DNA from: an uncultured Actinomycetes bacterium | GTDB lineage: Bacteria > Actinomycetota > Acidimicrobiia > Acidimicrobiales > RAAP-2 | Length of the DNA stretch: 64,000 bases | Reading direction: 5' to 3' | NCBI GenBank assembly: GCA_903871335.1 | Contig: CAIQGE010000010.1 | Span: 101,851 to 165,850, forward strand | In this document: positions 16,668 through 25,526 of the stretch, piece after piece | Layout of the letters: every line of letters starts with the position of its first letter | Numbering within the stretch: position 1 is the stretch's first letter | Program-made: the position numbers and the translations under genes | The notes under the pieces: generated by a model | Database searches by the model: none | Seen by the model: the letters and a program-made list of their open reading frames with translations, nothing else | What the model was told of the DNA's origin: nothing

Positions 16668-18071
16668 TCAGCCTCGCAAAGGCTTCAACGTCGGGAACGC
16701 AATGATCTCTCGAATATTTGGGGCGTCCGCGATCAACATCGCTAAGCGATCAACCCCGATTCCGAGTCCCGCCGTCGGAGGCAAACCCCACTCCAGCGCC
16801 TTTATGTAGTCCTCGTCGATCTCCATCGTCTCGTCCTCACCGGCGGCCTTGAGTCGCGCCTGATCTTCAAAGCGCTTGCGCTGTTCGTCCGGATTGGTGA
16901 GCTCGGAGAATCCATTCGCCAATTCGCGGCCCGCGCAGTAGACCTCGAAGCGTTCGGTCAAGAGATCGTCGTCGCGGTGACGTCGAGCGAGCGGGGAGAC
17001 CTCAAGCGGGAAGTCCGTCACGAAAATGGGTTCCCAGAGGTCCGCTTCGCACGCCACTTCAAAGAGTTCGCTAAGGAGACGTCCGGTGCCCCACGCCTCA
17101 TTCGCCTCGCCACCGCGCTCCGAGAGCAAGGTCACCAGCCGCTCGCGCGGGGTGTGGACCGAGACGTCTTCACCGACGGCTTCGGACACGAGGTCCGCCA
17201 TCGAGCGCCGAGCCCACGGTGTCGCGAAGGACAAAGGACGTTCCTGATAGGTGAGGGTCGTCGATGCGAGAACGCTTTCGGCCGCACCGGCGCAGATCTC
17301 TTCGGTGAGACGCATCATGTCGTAGACGTCCCAGTACGCGACGTACAACTCGATCATCGTGAATTCGGGATTGTGTCGCGGACTGACACCCTCGTTGCGG
17401 AACACACGCCCGATTTCGAAGATCCGCTCGAAGCCGCCGACCACCAGTCGCTTGAGCCACAGTTCGGGAGCGATGCGCAGGGAGAAATCAACGTCAAAGG
17501 CGTTGTGATGGGTAACGAAGGGTCGTGCGGCGGCCCCGGACGGAACGGAGTTGAGCATGGGGGTCTCGACCTCCATGAAACCGCGGGACCAGAGCTGTTC
17601 GCGCAGTGAGCGGATCACCCCGCTGCGACTGGCGAGAGCGGTACGGCTCTCCGGGTTGGCCCACAGGTCGGCCTCGCGGTGGCGGTATCGGACGTCGAAG
17701 TCATTGATGCCCGCCCACTTGTCGCCGAAGTTATGACGCGCCTCGGCGAGCACCTGCCACGTCGCGACCTTGACCGACAGTTCCCCCTTGCGGGTTCGCA
17801 CGACTTCACCGGTCACTCCCACCCAGTCGCCCAGGTGCAGCTTGGTGAAATCCTCAAAACTTTCGGTCACCGCGCTGAGGGCAAAGAGTTGGATTTCTCC
17901 ACTCGAATCGCGCAGCGTGCCGAAGGACAACTTGCCCTGCACGCGCAACAACATGACGCGTCCCGCCACGGCGACCGTGACCCCCGTCTCGCCGCCCGCT
18001 TCGAGGTCCGTGAATCGCTGGTGAATCTCGTCCGCGAAGGTGTCGTGCGGAAAGTTGTACGGCGTGGTCAC
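16668..18071 (-). CDS. lysS: Lysyl-tRNA synthetase, class II
   Basis: This 467-residue enzyme charges tRNA-Lys. An N-terminal OB-fold anticodon-binding domain (VAGRVMLLRVQGKLSFGTLRD) is followed by the class II core: motif 1 region SLREQLWSRGFMEVETP, motif 2 VFRNEGVSPRHNPEFTMIE, and motif 3 GLGIGVDRLAML. The length is slightly below the usual 490-510. The GTG start at 18071 overlaps the coaX stop (GTGA). It is the last gene of the folate-pantothenate-CoA block. Confidence 0.96.
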   Translation of the reverse strand: MTTPYNFPHDTFADEIHQRFTDLEAGGETGVTVAVAGRVMLLRVQGKLSFGTLRDSSGEIQLFALSAVTESFEDFTKLHLGDWVGVTGEVVRTRKGELSVKVATWQVLAEARHNFGDKWAGINDFDVRYRHREADLWANPESRTALASRSGVIRSLREQLWSRGFMEVETPMLNSVPSGAAARPFVTHHNAFDVDFSLRIAPELWLKRLVVGGFERIFEIGRVFRNEGVSPRHNPEFTMIELYVAYWDVYDMMRLTEEICAGAAESVLASTTLTYQERPLSFATPWARRSMADLVSEAVGEDVSVHTPRERLVTLLSERGGEANEAWGTGRLLSELFEVACEADLWEPIFVTDFPLEVSPLARRHRDDDLLTERFEVYCAGRELANGFSELTNPDEQRKRFEDQARLKAAGEDETMEIDEDYIKALEWGLPPTAGLGIGVDRLAMLIADAPNIREIIAFPTLKPLRG

Positions 18072-18898
18072 GAAGCGTCTCCTGAATGGTTTCGCTCATG
18101 AACGATACGCAATCCGTGGAGAGTGAGCCACGGGGCGACGTGTTGGACGTACTTGGTGTGCGGGGCGACGAGAGATGCGAGTCCCCCCGTCGCGATCACC
18201 GTCGCTGGACCAATCTCGGCGACGATGCGCTCGGTGAGACCGTCCACTTGGGCCGCGAAGCCGTAGAGAACACCCGACTGAATGGATTCGACGGTCGATC
18301 GTCCAATCACCGAACGAGGCTCCACGAGTTCCACCGACCGCAGAGCGGCGGCCTGGCTGTAGAGCGCTTCCAGACTGATGGCGACTCCCGGCGCAATGGC
18401 TCCGCCGAGGTACTCGCCATTCGCACTAATCACATCGAAGGTCGTCGCGGTCCCCAGGTCCACCACGATGGCGGGGCCGCCGTACAGGTCGTAGGCGCCG
18501 ACGGAATTGGCGATGCGGTCGGCTCCGACTTCGCGGGGATTGTCGTAGAGGATCGCCATGCCGGACTTCACGCCCGGTCCGAGCACCGTGATCGGCAGCG
18601 CGGAGAACCAGCGACCAGCCATTCGTCGTAGTTGCGTCGTCACGGTCGGGACCGACGACGAGATGGCGATCCCGGTGACCGCCGTGCGCAGATCAATGCC
18701 CTCGAGGTCCAAGAGCTGGGTGATGTTCATGGCGTGCTCGTCCGGCGTGCGTTCGGGCACGGTCGACAGACGCCAGTGGTACGCGAGACCGTGCTCGCCG
18801 TGGGCACGGCCGAAACCCGGGCCGCCGTCGTCCTCGTTGACCTCGCCGAATAGTCCGATCACCGTTTCGGTGTTTCCCACGTCAATGGCCAACAACAT
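18068..18898 (-). CDS. coaX: Type III pantothenate kinase
   Basis: This 276-residue ASKHA-fold kinase phosphorylates pantothenate in the first committed step of CoA synthesis. It shows LLAIDVGNTETVIGLF (phosphate-binding), PREVGADRIANSVGAYDLYGGP, VVDLGTATTFDVIS and GGAIAPGVAISLEAL. ATG 18898 is chosen over an upstream in-frame start because AGGGAG lies 7 nt before it. The start lies inside the 3' end of panC (17-nt overlap), so the two pantothenate genes are coupled. Confidence 0.95.
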   Translation of the reverse strand: MLLAIDVGNTETVIGLFGEVNEDDGGPGFGRAHGEHGLAYHWRLSTVPERTPDEHAMNITQLLDLEGIDLRTAVTGIAISSSVPTVTTQLRRMAGRWFSALPITVLGPGVKSGMAILYDNPREVGADRIANSVGAYDLYGGPAIVVDLGTATTFDVISANGEYLGGAIAPGVAISLEALYSQAAALRSVELVEPRSVIGRSTVESIQSGVLYGFAAQVDGLTERIVAEIGPATVIATGGLASLVAPHTKYVQHVAPWLTLHGLRIVHERNHSGDAS

Positions 18899-19763
18899 TG
18901 GTGGCTCCCTTCGCTGCGTGCACCCGCACGGTTCCATTATCTAAGAGTCGTACCCCGTCGACGAATCCCGCAAGGAGCAGACGGCTCTCGCCCTCTTCGT
19001 CGGCGCGTCGTCGCCGCAAGGTCGCCGGCTCCACGACGTCGGCGTAGGCCACGTCAATGCCCGCGTCGTAGAGCACCGCCCGCGCGTCGCGCCGCACGGC
19101 GTCGGCGTCGCGTGGCGTTCCGTCGTTCACGAGTTGCAAGGCGCGCGAGAACCCCGTCGCCACGACGCGGCCTTCGTCCGAGAGTCGGACATTTCGACTC
19201 GATAGCGCGAGACCCGAGCTTTCGCGCACGATGGAGCATCCAATGACCGTGACGTCGAAAGCGAGATCGCTGACCATCTGTCGCACCACGGCGAGCTGTT
19301 GAAAGTCCTTTTCTCCGAAATACGCCACACAGGGGCCCGTAATCGTGAACAGTTTCGCGACCACCGAGGCGACCCCGTCGAAATGACCAGGTCGGCCGGC
19401 GCCCTCAAAGTCGTCACTCAAACCCGACACCGAGATCGTGGTCGCGGTAGCACCCGGGTACGCCGGCCACATTTCTTCCGTCGACGGTGTCGCGACCGCG
19501 TCGATACTGAGGGCGGCGCAGCGAGCGAGATCGTCACTGAGGGGCCGAGGGTACCGGCGAAGATCCTCCGGGTCGTTGAACTGACGAGGGTTGACGAACA
19601 CCGTCGCGATCACGACGTCACAATCGCGCTGGGCGCGTTCCATCAACGACACGTGACCTTCGTGCAGTGCGCCCATCGTCGGCACGAGACCGACCGTGGC
19701 GCCACGATCGCGCGCGTCGCGCGCGAAGGCGCGCCACGACGCGACCGAAGTGAGTTGTTCCAC
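18882..19763 (-). CDS. panC: Pantothenate synthetase (pantoate--beta-alanine ligase)
   Basis: This 293-residue ATP-dependent ligase joins pantoate and beta-alanine. It shows the HIGH-like motif VPTMGALHEGHVSLM, FVNPRQFNDPEDLRRYPR, YFGEKDFQQLAVVRQMV, and SSRNVRLS in place of KMSKS. The GTG start at 19763 follows the DUF2520 gene by 3 nt. No panB or panD is visible in the window. Confidence 0.95.
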   Translation of the reverse strand: MEQLTSVASWRAFARDARDRGATVGLVPTMGALHEGHVSLMERAQRDCDVVIATVFVNPRQFNDPEDLRRYPRPLSDDLARCAALSIDAVATPSTEEMWPAYPGATATTISVSGLSDDFEGAGRPGHFDGVASVVAKLFTITGPCVAYFGEKDFQQLAVVRQMVSDLAFDVTVIGCSIVRESSGLALSSRNVRLSDEGRVVATGFSRALQLVNDGTPRDADAVRRDARAVLYDAGIDVAYADVVEPATLRRRRADEEGESRLLLAGFVDGVRLLDNGTVRVHAAKGATNVVGH

Positions 19764-19766
19764 GGT

Positions 19767-20483
19767 TCAGTGCAGCGGAGCCGTGGCGCGTCGTTCCGCC
19801 AGCGAGAAGGCGGCATCGGCGAGGGCCACGTAGGTGGCTCGCTCGGACTCAGGAATTGCCGTCAGGTGCGCGTCAATGGTGACGACGTCGCCACGCGACG
19901 CGGGACCGGTCAACGCCGCGGCCGGTCCGTGTTCCTTCACGTCGGCCAGCGCCGCGGTGGTGAGGGAGAGAAAATCCGAGAGTTCGAGACCCGCCGCCTC
20001 CGCCAATCGCTCCACGTGTCCAAGGAGAGCAACCACGTGATTCGCGGCCACGCACGCGGCCGCGTGATACGCCGCACGTCGATCATCGTCAATCGAGAAC
20101 GAACGTCCACCGAGCGAGTCGACGACCGCGCGCACCACGTCATCGCCCGCGACGCAGTAGACGGCGCCGCGAAGACGACGAGCTCCCTCTTCGACCGTCG
20201 AGAGCGGAACGAGGGGGTGGAGAGAACCAACACGGGTGTGCGGGGCGAGCACGTCCAGGGTTCGCGAACCCGCGCAGTGCGCGACCACATAGCGATCGCT
20301 TCTTGGTAGCGATGCGGCGATTGAAGCCAAGGCGTCGTCGGGAACACAGAGAAGGACGAGTTCGGTCGCGTCCGCGATGACGAGATCGTCGTGGTGTTGC
20401 AGGCTCACGTCATGTCCGACGTCGGAGAGAGCGACGGCAAAGGATCCGCCCGCGCGACCAGCACCCACAATGGTGATTTTCAT
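19767..20483 (-). CDS. Rossmann-like / DUF2520 protein beside panC
   Basis: This 238-residue protein has an N-terminal NADP-binding-like Rossmann fold (KITIVGAGRAGGSFAVALSDVGHDV) and a C-terminal helical DUF2520 domain (AAYHAAACVAANHVVALLGHVERLAEAAGL). Its overall plan resembles ketopantoate reductase and other 6-phosphogluconate dehydrogenase-like enzymes. Its position before panC makes a role in pantothenate supply likely but unproven. ATG 20483 gives the dinucleotide-binding motif at residue 6. The longer upstream frame has no support. Confidence 0.82.
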   Translation of the reverse strand: MKITIVGAGRAGGSFAVALSDVGHDVSLQHHDDLVIADATELVLLCVPDDALASIAASLPRSDRYVVAHCAGSRTLDVLAPHTRVGSLHPLVPLSTVEEGARRLRGAVYCVAGDDVVRAVVDSLGGRSFSIDDDRRAAYHAAACVAANHVVALLGHVERLAEAAGLELSDFLSLTTAALADVKEHGPAAALTGPASRGDVVTIDAHLTAIPESERATYVALADAAFSLAERRATAPLH

Positions 20484-20526
20484 AACAGCCCCGTTTCGTT
20501 CCGGCCCACTCGGGTGCCGGTCGTCG

Positions 20527-21000
20527 TTAGCCCAACGAGCCGAGTGTATCCAACGCGCGCACCGCACCGACCGCAGCCGTCAACATGTCGTCCGTCACGA
20601 GGTCGGGTGCCAACTCCCGCAAGGGAATTAGGACGAAGAGTCGTTCGTACATTCTCGCGTGGGGCACGAGAATCTCGGGGTCGTCACTGACGAGATCGCC
20701 GACGAGGAGAACATCAACGTCGAGGGTGCGAGGACCCCAGCGCACTTCGCGCGTTCTCTGGGCGGCACTCTCCGCCAACTGGGCGCGCTGGAGCAGTTCG
20801 CGGGGCGGGGCGGTGGTGGTGAGTTCCATAACCAGATTCCAGTAATCGTCCTGAGGAACGCCGCCCACGGGTTCGGTCTCGTAAACCCGTGACACGCGGT
20901 AGGGGTCCTCACCCGCGACGAGAGTCACTCCCGTGCGCAAGTGGGCCGCCCGATCACCCATGTTGGATCCGAGCGAGAGAAACGCGCGGCGCACCGTCAC
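20527..21000 (-). CDS. folK: 2-amino-4-hydroxy-6-hydroxymethyldihydropteridine pyrophosphokinase
   Basis: This 157-residue HPPK transfers pyrophosphate from ATP to the pterin in folate synthesis. It shows AFLSLGSNMGDRAAHL, VYETEPVGGVPQDDYWNLVMEL and the catalytic loop region RWGPRTLDVDVLLVGD with PHARMYERLFVLIPL. The GTG start at 21000 overlaps the folB stop (GTGA). Confidence 0.96.
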   Translation of the reverse strand: MTVRRAFLSLGSNMGDRAAHLRTGVTLVAGEDPYRVSRVYETEPVGGVPQDDYWNLVMELTTTAPPRELLQRAQLAESAAQRTREVRWGPRTLDVDVLLVGDLVSDDPEILVPHARMYERLFVLIPLRELAPDLVTDDMLTAAVGAVRALDTLGSLG

Positions 21001-21359
21001 CGTTCGAGAGTGCAGCGCACGCCGACCGTGGCGACGTCTTCGGGGACCGGCGGGCGCAATTTGCGCACGGCCACAGTCACGCGCGTGATGTCGCCGTCGG
21101 CCGTCAAGATGTCATTGGCCACCCGGTACGCCAAGGTCTCTAGTAGGAGGAAATGTCCGACGGACGCAATCTGGCAGGTGAGCGTGATGATCGCGGCGTA
21201 GTTCGTTGTTTTGGTCAAGTCGTCGTTCAGCGCCGCGGACTCGAAGGGACGTTCGATATCGATATCGAAGCTGAGCGGCTGTTCGCGGTCGCGCTCCTCG
21301 GTGAGAACGCCGACGATCGCGCTGCAGCGAAGACCCCGGATCTCCACGACGTCGTTCAA
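20997..21359 (-). CDS. folB: Dihydroneopterin aldolase
   Basis: This 120-residue enzyme splits dihydroneopterin to the hydroxymethyl pterin used by FolK. It shows VVEIRGLRCSAIVGVLTEERDREQPL, DLTKTTNYAAI, LLETLAYRVANDIL and VTVAVRKLRPPVP. TTG 21359 is chosen because it overlaps the upstream stop (TTGA) and has GGAGA 8 nt before it. The resulting length is the family norm. A GTG at 21347 is the alternative. Confidence 0.93.
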   Translation of the reverse strand: MNDVVEIRGLRCSAIVGVLTEERDREQPLSFDIDIERPFESAALNDDLTKTTNYAAIITLTCQIASVGHFLLLETLAYRVANDILTADGDITRVTVAVRKLRPPVPEDVATVGVRCTLER

Positions 21360-21856
21360 GCGTGATTCTCCGGCAACTCGAGCAACAGGGTGCGGCCGTC
21401 GGGACCGATGGAACGACGAAAGAGTCGTTCGGTCATCGCGAGCGCCGTCGTCGGGGACGCAATGCGTCCCGCCCACACCAAATAACCCGCCACGAGACCC
21501 AGTAGTCGGTCGGAGACCTCATCCCCGTGAAGCAAAATCACGTCCTCGCCCGCGAGCGCCTGGTGGAGATCCTCGTAACAGGCGAGTAGGACCGCACGTT
21601 GGTCGGGACCCTGACGTAGCGCGTAGTGACCCGCGGCGATGCCGTGGTCGTTGTACGACGCCAAGTTCTGCATGGCCGGCAAGATCGAGATGATGCGAGT
21701 GAAGCCCTGATGTTTGAGCCACAGCAGTTCTTCGTCGCGACGAACGCGTCGGTGGACCAGCGTGGAGCCACCGGGTCGCTCCGAGACCGCGAGACGACCT
21801 CGGAAGACCCACGTGAAACTGCGCGGCTCAATGCCCGCCGCCCATTTCCCCCTCAC
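21356..21856 (-). CDS. Tyrosine-phosphatase-like protein lacking the catalytic cysteine, in the folate operon
   Basis: This 166-residue protein lies between folP and folB with 4-nt overlaps on both sides. Its layout resembles dual-specificity phosphatases: FTWVFRGRLAVSERPGG, a central LWLKHQGFTRIISILP strand-helix-strand, and a C-terminal loop HGDEVSDR (residues 110-117). That loop fits the HCx5R signature with Gly in place of Cys, followed by LLGLVAGYLVWAG. If the match is right, the protein cannot form the phospho-cysteine intermediate and would be a binding or regulatory pseudophosphatase. The family call is an inference from pattern only. GTG 21856 overlaps the folP stop. Confidence 0.55.
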   Translation of the reverse strand: MRGKWAAGIEPRSFTWVFRGRLAVSERPGGSTLVHRRVRRDEELLWLKHQGFTRIISILPAMQNLASYNDHGIAAGHYALRQGPDQRAVLLACYEDLHQALAGEDVILLHGDEVSDRLLGLVAGYLVWAGRIASPTTALAMTERLFRRSIGPDGRTLLLELPENHA

Positions 21857-22653
21857 GCTGTTACCTCCTCGACTGGACGTTGCAGTAAATCTCGCAGCTG
21901 TACCGCTACGCCCACATCGTGTACTCGGACCATACTTGCACCCCGAGCGAGGGCCCACGCCGCCGTTGCGACGGAACCTTCTAAACGTTCTTGCACCGGC
22001 AGCGATTCCGGGGCGAGTTCACCTAAGAAACGTTTGCGGCTCGTACCAATGAGTAACCCCGCTCCGTGCTCCGTGGCGAGGGCGGCAAATCGGTCGGTGT
22101 GAGCGAGCAGCGTCAGATTGTGCTCGGAGGTCTTCCCGAACCCAATACCCGGATCGAGCCAGAGTCGCTCGACACCAACCGCTCGCGCGCTGCGCGCGGC
22201 CTCGTCCAAAAAGGTGAGGACCTCGGCGACCACATCGTCGTAGTGGGGAGCAATCTGCATGGTGCGGCTGTCGCCCTGTCGGTGCATCGCCACGTAGCCA
22301 ACGCCTAATTCGCCAGCGACGGCTGCGAGGGAGCACGACACGTCGTTGATGATGGTCGCACCCGCGTCCACCGCGCGGCGCGCGACGATGGCTTTCTGGG
22401 TGTCCACGGATACCTCTCCTCGCGCTGAGAGAGTCGCAATGACGTCCAGAATTCGGTCGCACTCTTCGTCGGCCGCGACATCGTCAGCGCCGGGACGTGT
22501 CGATTCACCCCCGACGTCGACCACGTCGACCCCGACGTCAAAGAGCTCCTGGCCGCGCGCGATGGCGTCCGCGATGCTTTCGGTGCGAGCATCCGGGAAA
22601 AACGAATCGGGCGTCACGTTGACGATGCCCATGACCTGGACGGACGAGGTCAT
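21853..22653 (-). CDS. folP: Dihydropteroate synthase
   Basis: This 266-residue TIM-barrel enzyme condenses p-aminobenzoate with the pterin diphosphate and is the sulfonamide target. It shows [68 protein letters not shown] and [14 protein letters not shown] 22653 overlaps the folE stop (ATGA). Confidence 0.97.
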   Translation of the reverse strand: MTSSVQVMGIVNVTPDSFFPDARTESIADAIARGQELFDVGVDVVDVGGESTRPGADDVAADEECDRILDVIATLSARGEVSVDTQKAIVARRAVDAGATIINDVSCSLAAVAGELGVGYVAMHRQGDSRTMQIAPHYDDVVAEVLTFLDEAARSARAVGVERLWLDPGIGFGKTSEHNLTLLAHTDRFAALATEHGAGLLIGTSRKRFLGELAPESLPVQERLEGSVATAAWALARGASMVRVHDVGVAVQLRDLLQRPVEEVTA

Positions 22654-23225
22654 CGAACTCGACGCTGATGAATGAATTCGAGTGCTTCGGCGCGCGACAC
22701 GGCGTCGGTGCGAAATAGTCCGCGTACGGCCGAAGTGACGGTCGTCGCGCCGGCCTTCTTGATGCCCCGCATCGACATGCAGAAGTGCTCCGCTTCGATC
22801 ACCACGATCGAACCTCGCGGGTGCAGCTCGCGTTCCATGGCTTCGACAATCTGAGTGGTCATGCGTTCTTGCACCTGTAGACGACGCGCGTAGCCCTCAA
22901 CGAGACGAGCCAATTTCGACAGACCCGTGATGCGTCCTTCCGTCGACGGCAGGTACGCGACGTGCGCGTACCCCATGAAGGGAACCAGGTGATGCTCGCA
23001 CAACGAGGTGAAGGGAATGTCGCGCACCATCACCATCTCGTCGTGACCGGCTTCGAAGGTCACGCGCAAGTGTTCACCCGGTTCGGCTTCGATTCCCTCA
23101 AACAACTCGGCGTACATATCCGCAACCCGCCGTGGGGTTTCCACGAGACCGTCACGTTGAGGATCTTCGCCAATCGCTTCGAGGAGTTCGCGTACGGCGC
23201 GTTGGACGCGCTCGCGGTCCACCAC
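22650..23225 (-). CDS. folE: GTP cyclohydrolase I
   Basis: This 191-residue enzyme converts GTP to dihydroneopterin triphosphate, the entry to folate synthesis. It shows [18 protein letters not shown], the zinc-ligand region [45 protein letters not shown], and [20 protein letters not shown]. The GTG start lies 2 nt after the hpt stop. Confidence 0.97.
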   Translation of the reverse strand: MVDRERVQRAVRELLEAIGEDPQRDGLVETPRRVADMYAELFEGIEAEPGEHLRVTFEAGHDEMVMVRDIPFTSLCEHHLVPFMGYAHVAYLPSTEGRITGLSKLARLVEGYARRLQVQERMTTQIVEAMERELHPRGSIVVIEAEHFCMSMRGIKKAGATTVTSAVRGLFRTDAVSRAEALEFIHQRRVR

Positions 23226-23227
23226 GA

Positions 23228-23797
23228 CTACGCCTCACCCGTGAACTTGTAGACACCACCAAGATTCCGGTAGCGCTCGTTGACGTCGAGTCCGTAACCC
23301 ACCACGAAATCGGCGGGAATCGAAAATCCGATGTACCGAATGTCCTGTTCGACACGCTGAATCTCTTCTTTGAACAACAACGCACACACTTCGAGGCTGA
23401 GAGGCTTTCGCGCGCCGAGATATTTACGTAAGTAATTGAGGGTGAGTCCCGTGTCGACGACGTCCTCGACGATCAGCACGTGTCGATTCGACAATTCGGC
23501 GTCCAGATCCTTGACAATGCGCACCACCCCGCTCGACTTCGTCGATGCCCCGTACGAGGACACGGCCATAAAGTCCACGTCGACGGGCAGCTCAATAGCA
23601 CGAATGAGATCGCTCATGAAGACCATGGCGCCCTTCAACACTCCGACGAGCAGCGGCGGATTGTCCGCGTAGTCACGCGTAATGTCCGCACCCAGTTCCC
23701 GTACCCGGGAGGAAACCTGATCGGGGGAAATGATCGTCTCGCCGATCTCGTGGGCGGCCCACGACGGAACGACGTGGGCGGAGTTGTCGGCAGTCAT
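23228..23797 (-). CDS. hpt: Hypoxanthine-guanine phosphoribosyltransferase
   Basis: This 189-residue enzyme salvages hypoxanthine and guanine with PRPP. It shows [20 protein letters not shown], the PRPP-binding motif [17 protein letters not shown] and [17 protein letters not shown] 23797 is set by TACGCT 7 nt upstream, and transcription of the whole folate-pantothenate block probably starts here. In many actinobacteria ftsH lies between hpt and folE, but it is absent here. Confidence 0.95.
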   Translation of the reverse strand: MTADNSAHVVPSWAAHEIGETIISPDQVSSRVRELGADITRDYADNPPLLVGVLKGAMVFMSDLIRAIELPVDVDFMAVSSYGASTKSSGVVRIVKDLDAELSNRHVLIVEDVVDTGLTLNYLRKYLGARKPLSLEVCALLFKEEIQRVEQDIRYIGFSIPADFVVGYGLDVNERYRNLGGVYKFTGEA

Positions 23798-23804
23798 CGA
23801 GGCC

Positions 23805-23810
23805 AGCGTA
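23805..23810 (-). promoter_or_regulatory. Leaderless -10 element TACGCT for hpt and the folate operon
   Basis: TACGCT on the minus strand lies 7 nt before ATG 23797. Confidence 0.6.
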
Positions 23811-23815
23811 GTGGG

Positions 23816-24709
23816 TCACTCCGAGATTAATGAGAGGTGCTGATCGCGACGTTGCAGCCGGCGACCCCCCGACAACTGCGTGGCGACGACGTCACCGTGG
23901 ACGACCGCGAGTGCCCGATCGATCTCGTCAGCCGACGGTGGGTGTTCACCGTCGCCGGCGTCGACGGAGCGCAAATGGAATCGCAGCCAACGGCGTAACA
24001 GCGCCGGGGGCCAGGTGCGCAAGTCACGACAGCTGACCTCGTCAATCGACATCTCACGAAGAGGTGCGGTCAGTTCGTCGAGGTAGGCGCGGTCGTCCCC
24101 GGCCACGTGTGCGAGGCGCGCAAGGAGGGGAACCAGGTCGCGACGAGCGGTGTCATTCAATAGAGGCAGAGTCGTCGCGCGAATCTGATTGCGTAAATAC
24201 TTCTCGTCCGTGTTGCTTTCGTCGTCGACAAAGTGGGCCCCGGCCGCCACCACCATCTCGCGCACATCGGCCCGACGTAGCCGCAACAGAGGTTTGGTCG
24301 GGTCTCCCACCATGGGGGACAAACCGTCGAGACCGGTCCCGCGAAACAGATTGATCAACATGGTTTCCGCCAGGTCATCCATCGTGTGTCCCGTCAAAGC
24401 CCCCCGGGGCAACACGGCTCTTCGCTCGGCGCGGGCGAGCGACTCGAAATTCCCACCCGAAGGAACGCTCACGTCGTACGACACGAAAGGAAACGAGAGG
24501 GAAGCGGCGACGACACGCGCTGCTTCCTGATCGCGATCGGATGTGGGTCGCGTGTGGTGATTGACGTGATGAACCGTTGCTCGCAGTTGGGCGGCGTGCA
24601 CCAAGAGGGCCAACCCCACTGAATCAGCCCCTCCCGAGACCGCCACGTCCACCACGGAGCCCGCCGGAGGAAACGCACAGTCGAGCAGCAGCGTCGCGAC
24701 GTCGGGCAC
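23816..24709 (-). CDS. tilS: tRNA(Ile)-lysidine synthase
   Basis: This 297-residue N-type ATP pyrophosphatase adds lysine to C34 of the CAT-anticodon tRNA-Ile. It shows the PP-loop VAVSGGADSVGLALL, HHVNHHTR, and the TilS motif GALTGHTMDDLAETMLINLFRGTGLDGLS. It is shorter than E. coli TilS and lacks the extra C-terminal domains, as in other actinobacteria. The GTG start is set by TAAGTT 6 nt upstream. It is divergent from pgeF. Confidence 0.93.
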   Translation of the reverse strand: MPDVATLLLDCAFPPAGSVVDVAVSGGADSVGLALLVHAAQLRATVHHVNHHTRPTSDRDQEAARVVAASLSFPFVSYDVSVPSGGNFESLARAERRAVLPRGALTGHTMDDLAETMLINLFRGTGLDGLSPMVGDPTKPLLRLRRADVREMVVAAGAHFVDDESNTDEKYLRNQIRATTLPLLNDTARRDLVPLLARLAHVAGDDRAYLDELTAPLREMSIDEVSCRDLRTWPPALLRRWLRFHLRSVDAGDGEHPPSADEIDRALAVVHGDVVATQLSGGRRLQRRDQHLSLISE

Positions 24710-24715
24710 GGCATC

Positions 24716-24721
24716 AACTTA
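24716..24721 (-). promoter_or_regulatory. Leaderless -10 element TAAGTT for tilS
   Basis: TAAGTT on the minus strand lies 6 nt before GTG 24709. Confidence 0.55.
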
Positions 24722-24737
24722 CGAGACACGACGGCAG

Positions 24738-24743
24738 TACGCT
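24738..24743 (+). promoter_or_regulatory. Leaderless -10 element TACGCT for pgeF
   Basis: TACGCT lies 7 nt before GTG 24751. The predicted start points for pgeF and tilS are only about 40 nt apart and divergent. Confidence 0.55.
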
Positions 24744-24750
24744 TCCCCAC

Positions 24751-25515
24751 GTGGCTCACGAGTCCTCATTGAAGGTCTCCTCGCGAGGCGCTCTCACCGT
24801 CCACGTCTTCTCCTCACTCGCGGCTCTCGGTGTGGACGCCTTCGTGACCGATCGCTTCGGAGGCGTGAGCGTCGGTCCCTACGCGGCGCTCAACCTTGGA
24901 GACCACGTGGGGGACGACGTCGCGGCCGTCACAGAAAATCGACGCCGCGTGGCGACTGCCGTCGGAGTCGCTCCCGAGCGTCTCGCGATTGTCCGCCAAG
25001 TTCACGGAGCCGACGTCGCGTCGGTCGAATACGCAGATCCCGCCACCGAAGCGGACGCGCTGGTCGTTGACGGTCCGAACCACGCGGCCGCCATCCTGGT
25101 CGCCGATTGTGTTCCGCTCGTGATCGCGAGTCCCACCACTCGTCGGCTCGCCGTCATCCACGCGGGTTGGCGCGGACTCGCCGCGGGAGTCATCGCCGCC
25201 GCAGCGAGAGAAGTGGGTGGCGATCCCCAGCAGTGGCGAGTGGGCGTGGGCCCGTCCATTTCCGCCGAGGGTTACCAAGTCGGTCCGGAAGTAGCCCAGC
25301 ACTTCGCCGACATTGAGGGAGCAGTCCGCGACGACGTCGGTGACCGCTCTCGCGTTGACCTGCGACGAGTAGCGCTTTACCAATTACTCGAGGTTGGTGT
25401 CGCAGGTGATCACGTCACGCTCGCTACGGCGTGCACCGACGGTGGCGACGTTTTCTTCAGTGATCGAGCGGAACGACCGTGCGGACGCTTCGCCCTCGTG
25501 GCGAGGTGGCCGTAG
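24751..25515 (+). CDS. pgeF: PgeF/YfiH family multicopper-oxidase-like, peptidoglycan editing factor
   Basis: This 254-residue protein is of the DUF152/YfiH family. Members remove wrongly incorporated serine from peptidoglycan precursors, and some act as purine nucleoside phosphorylases or laccases. It shows DRFGGVSVGPYAALNLGDHVGDD, VRQVHGADVASV, the metal-ligand region LVADCVPLVIASP, and AVIHAGWRGLAAGVI with the metal-binding His. GTG 24751 gives a normal length. The following genes murL and murD2 also act on peptidoglycan precursors, which fits the editing role. Confidence 0.85.
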   Translation: MAHESSLKVSSRGALTVHVFSSLAALGVDAFVTDRFGGVSVGPYAALNLGDHVGDDVAAVTENRRRVATAVGVAPERLAIVRQVHGADVASVEYADPATEADALVVDGPNHAAAILVADCVPLVIASPTTRRLAVIHAGWRGLAAGVIAAAAREVGGDPQQWRVGVGPSISAEGYQVGPEVAQHFADIEGAVRDDVGDRSRVDLRRVALYQLLEVGVAGDHVTLATACTDGGDVFFSDRAERPCGRFALVARWP

Positions 25516-25526
25516 CATGACGGAGT

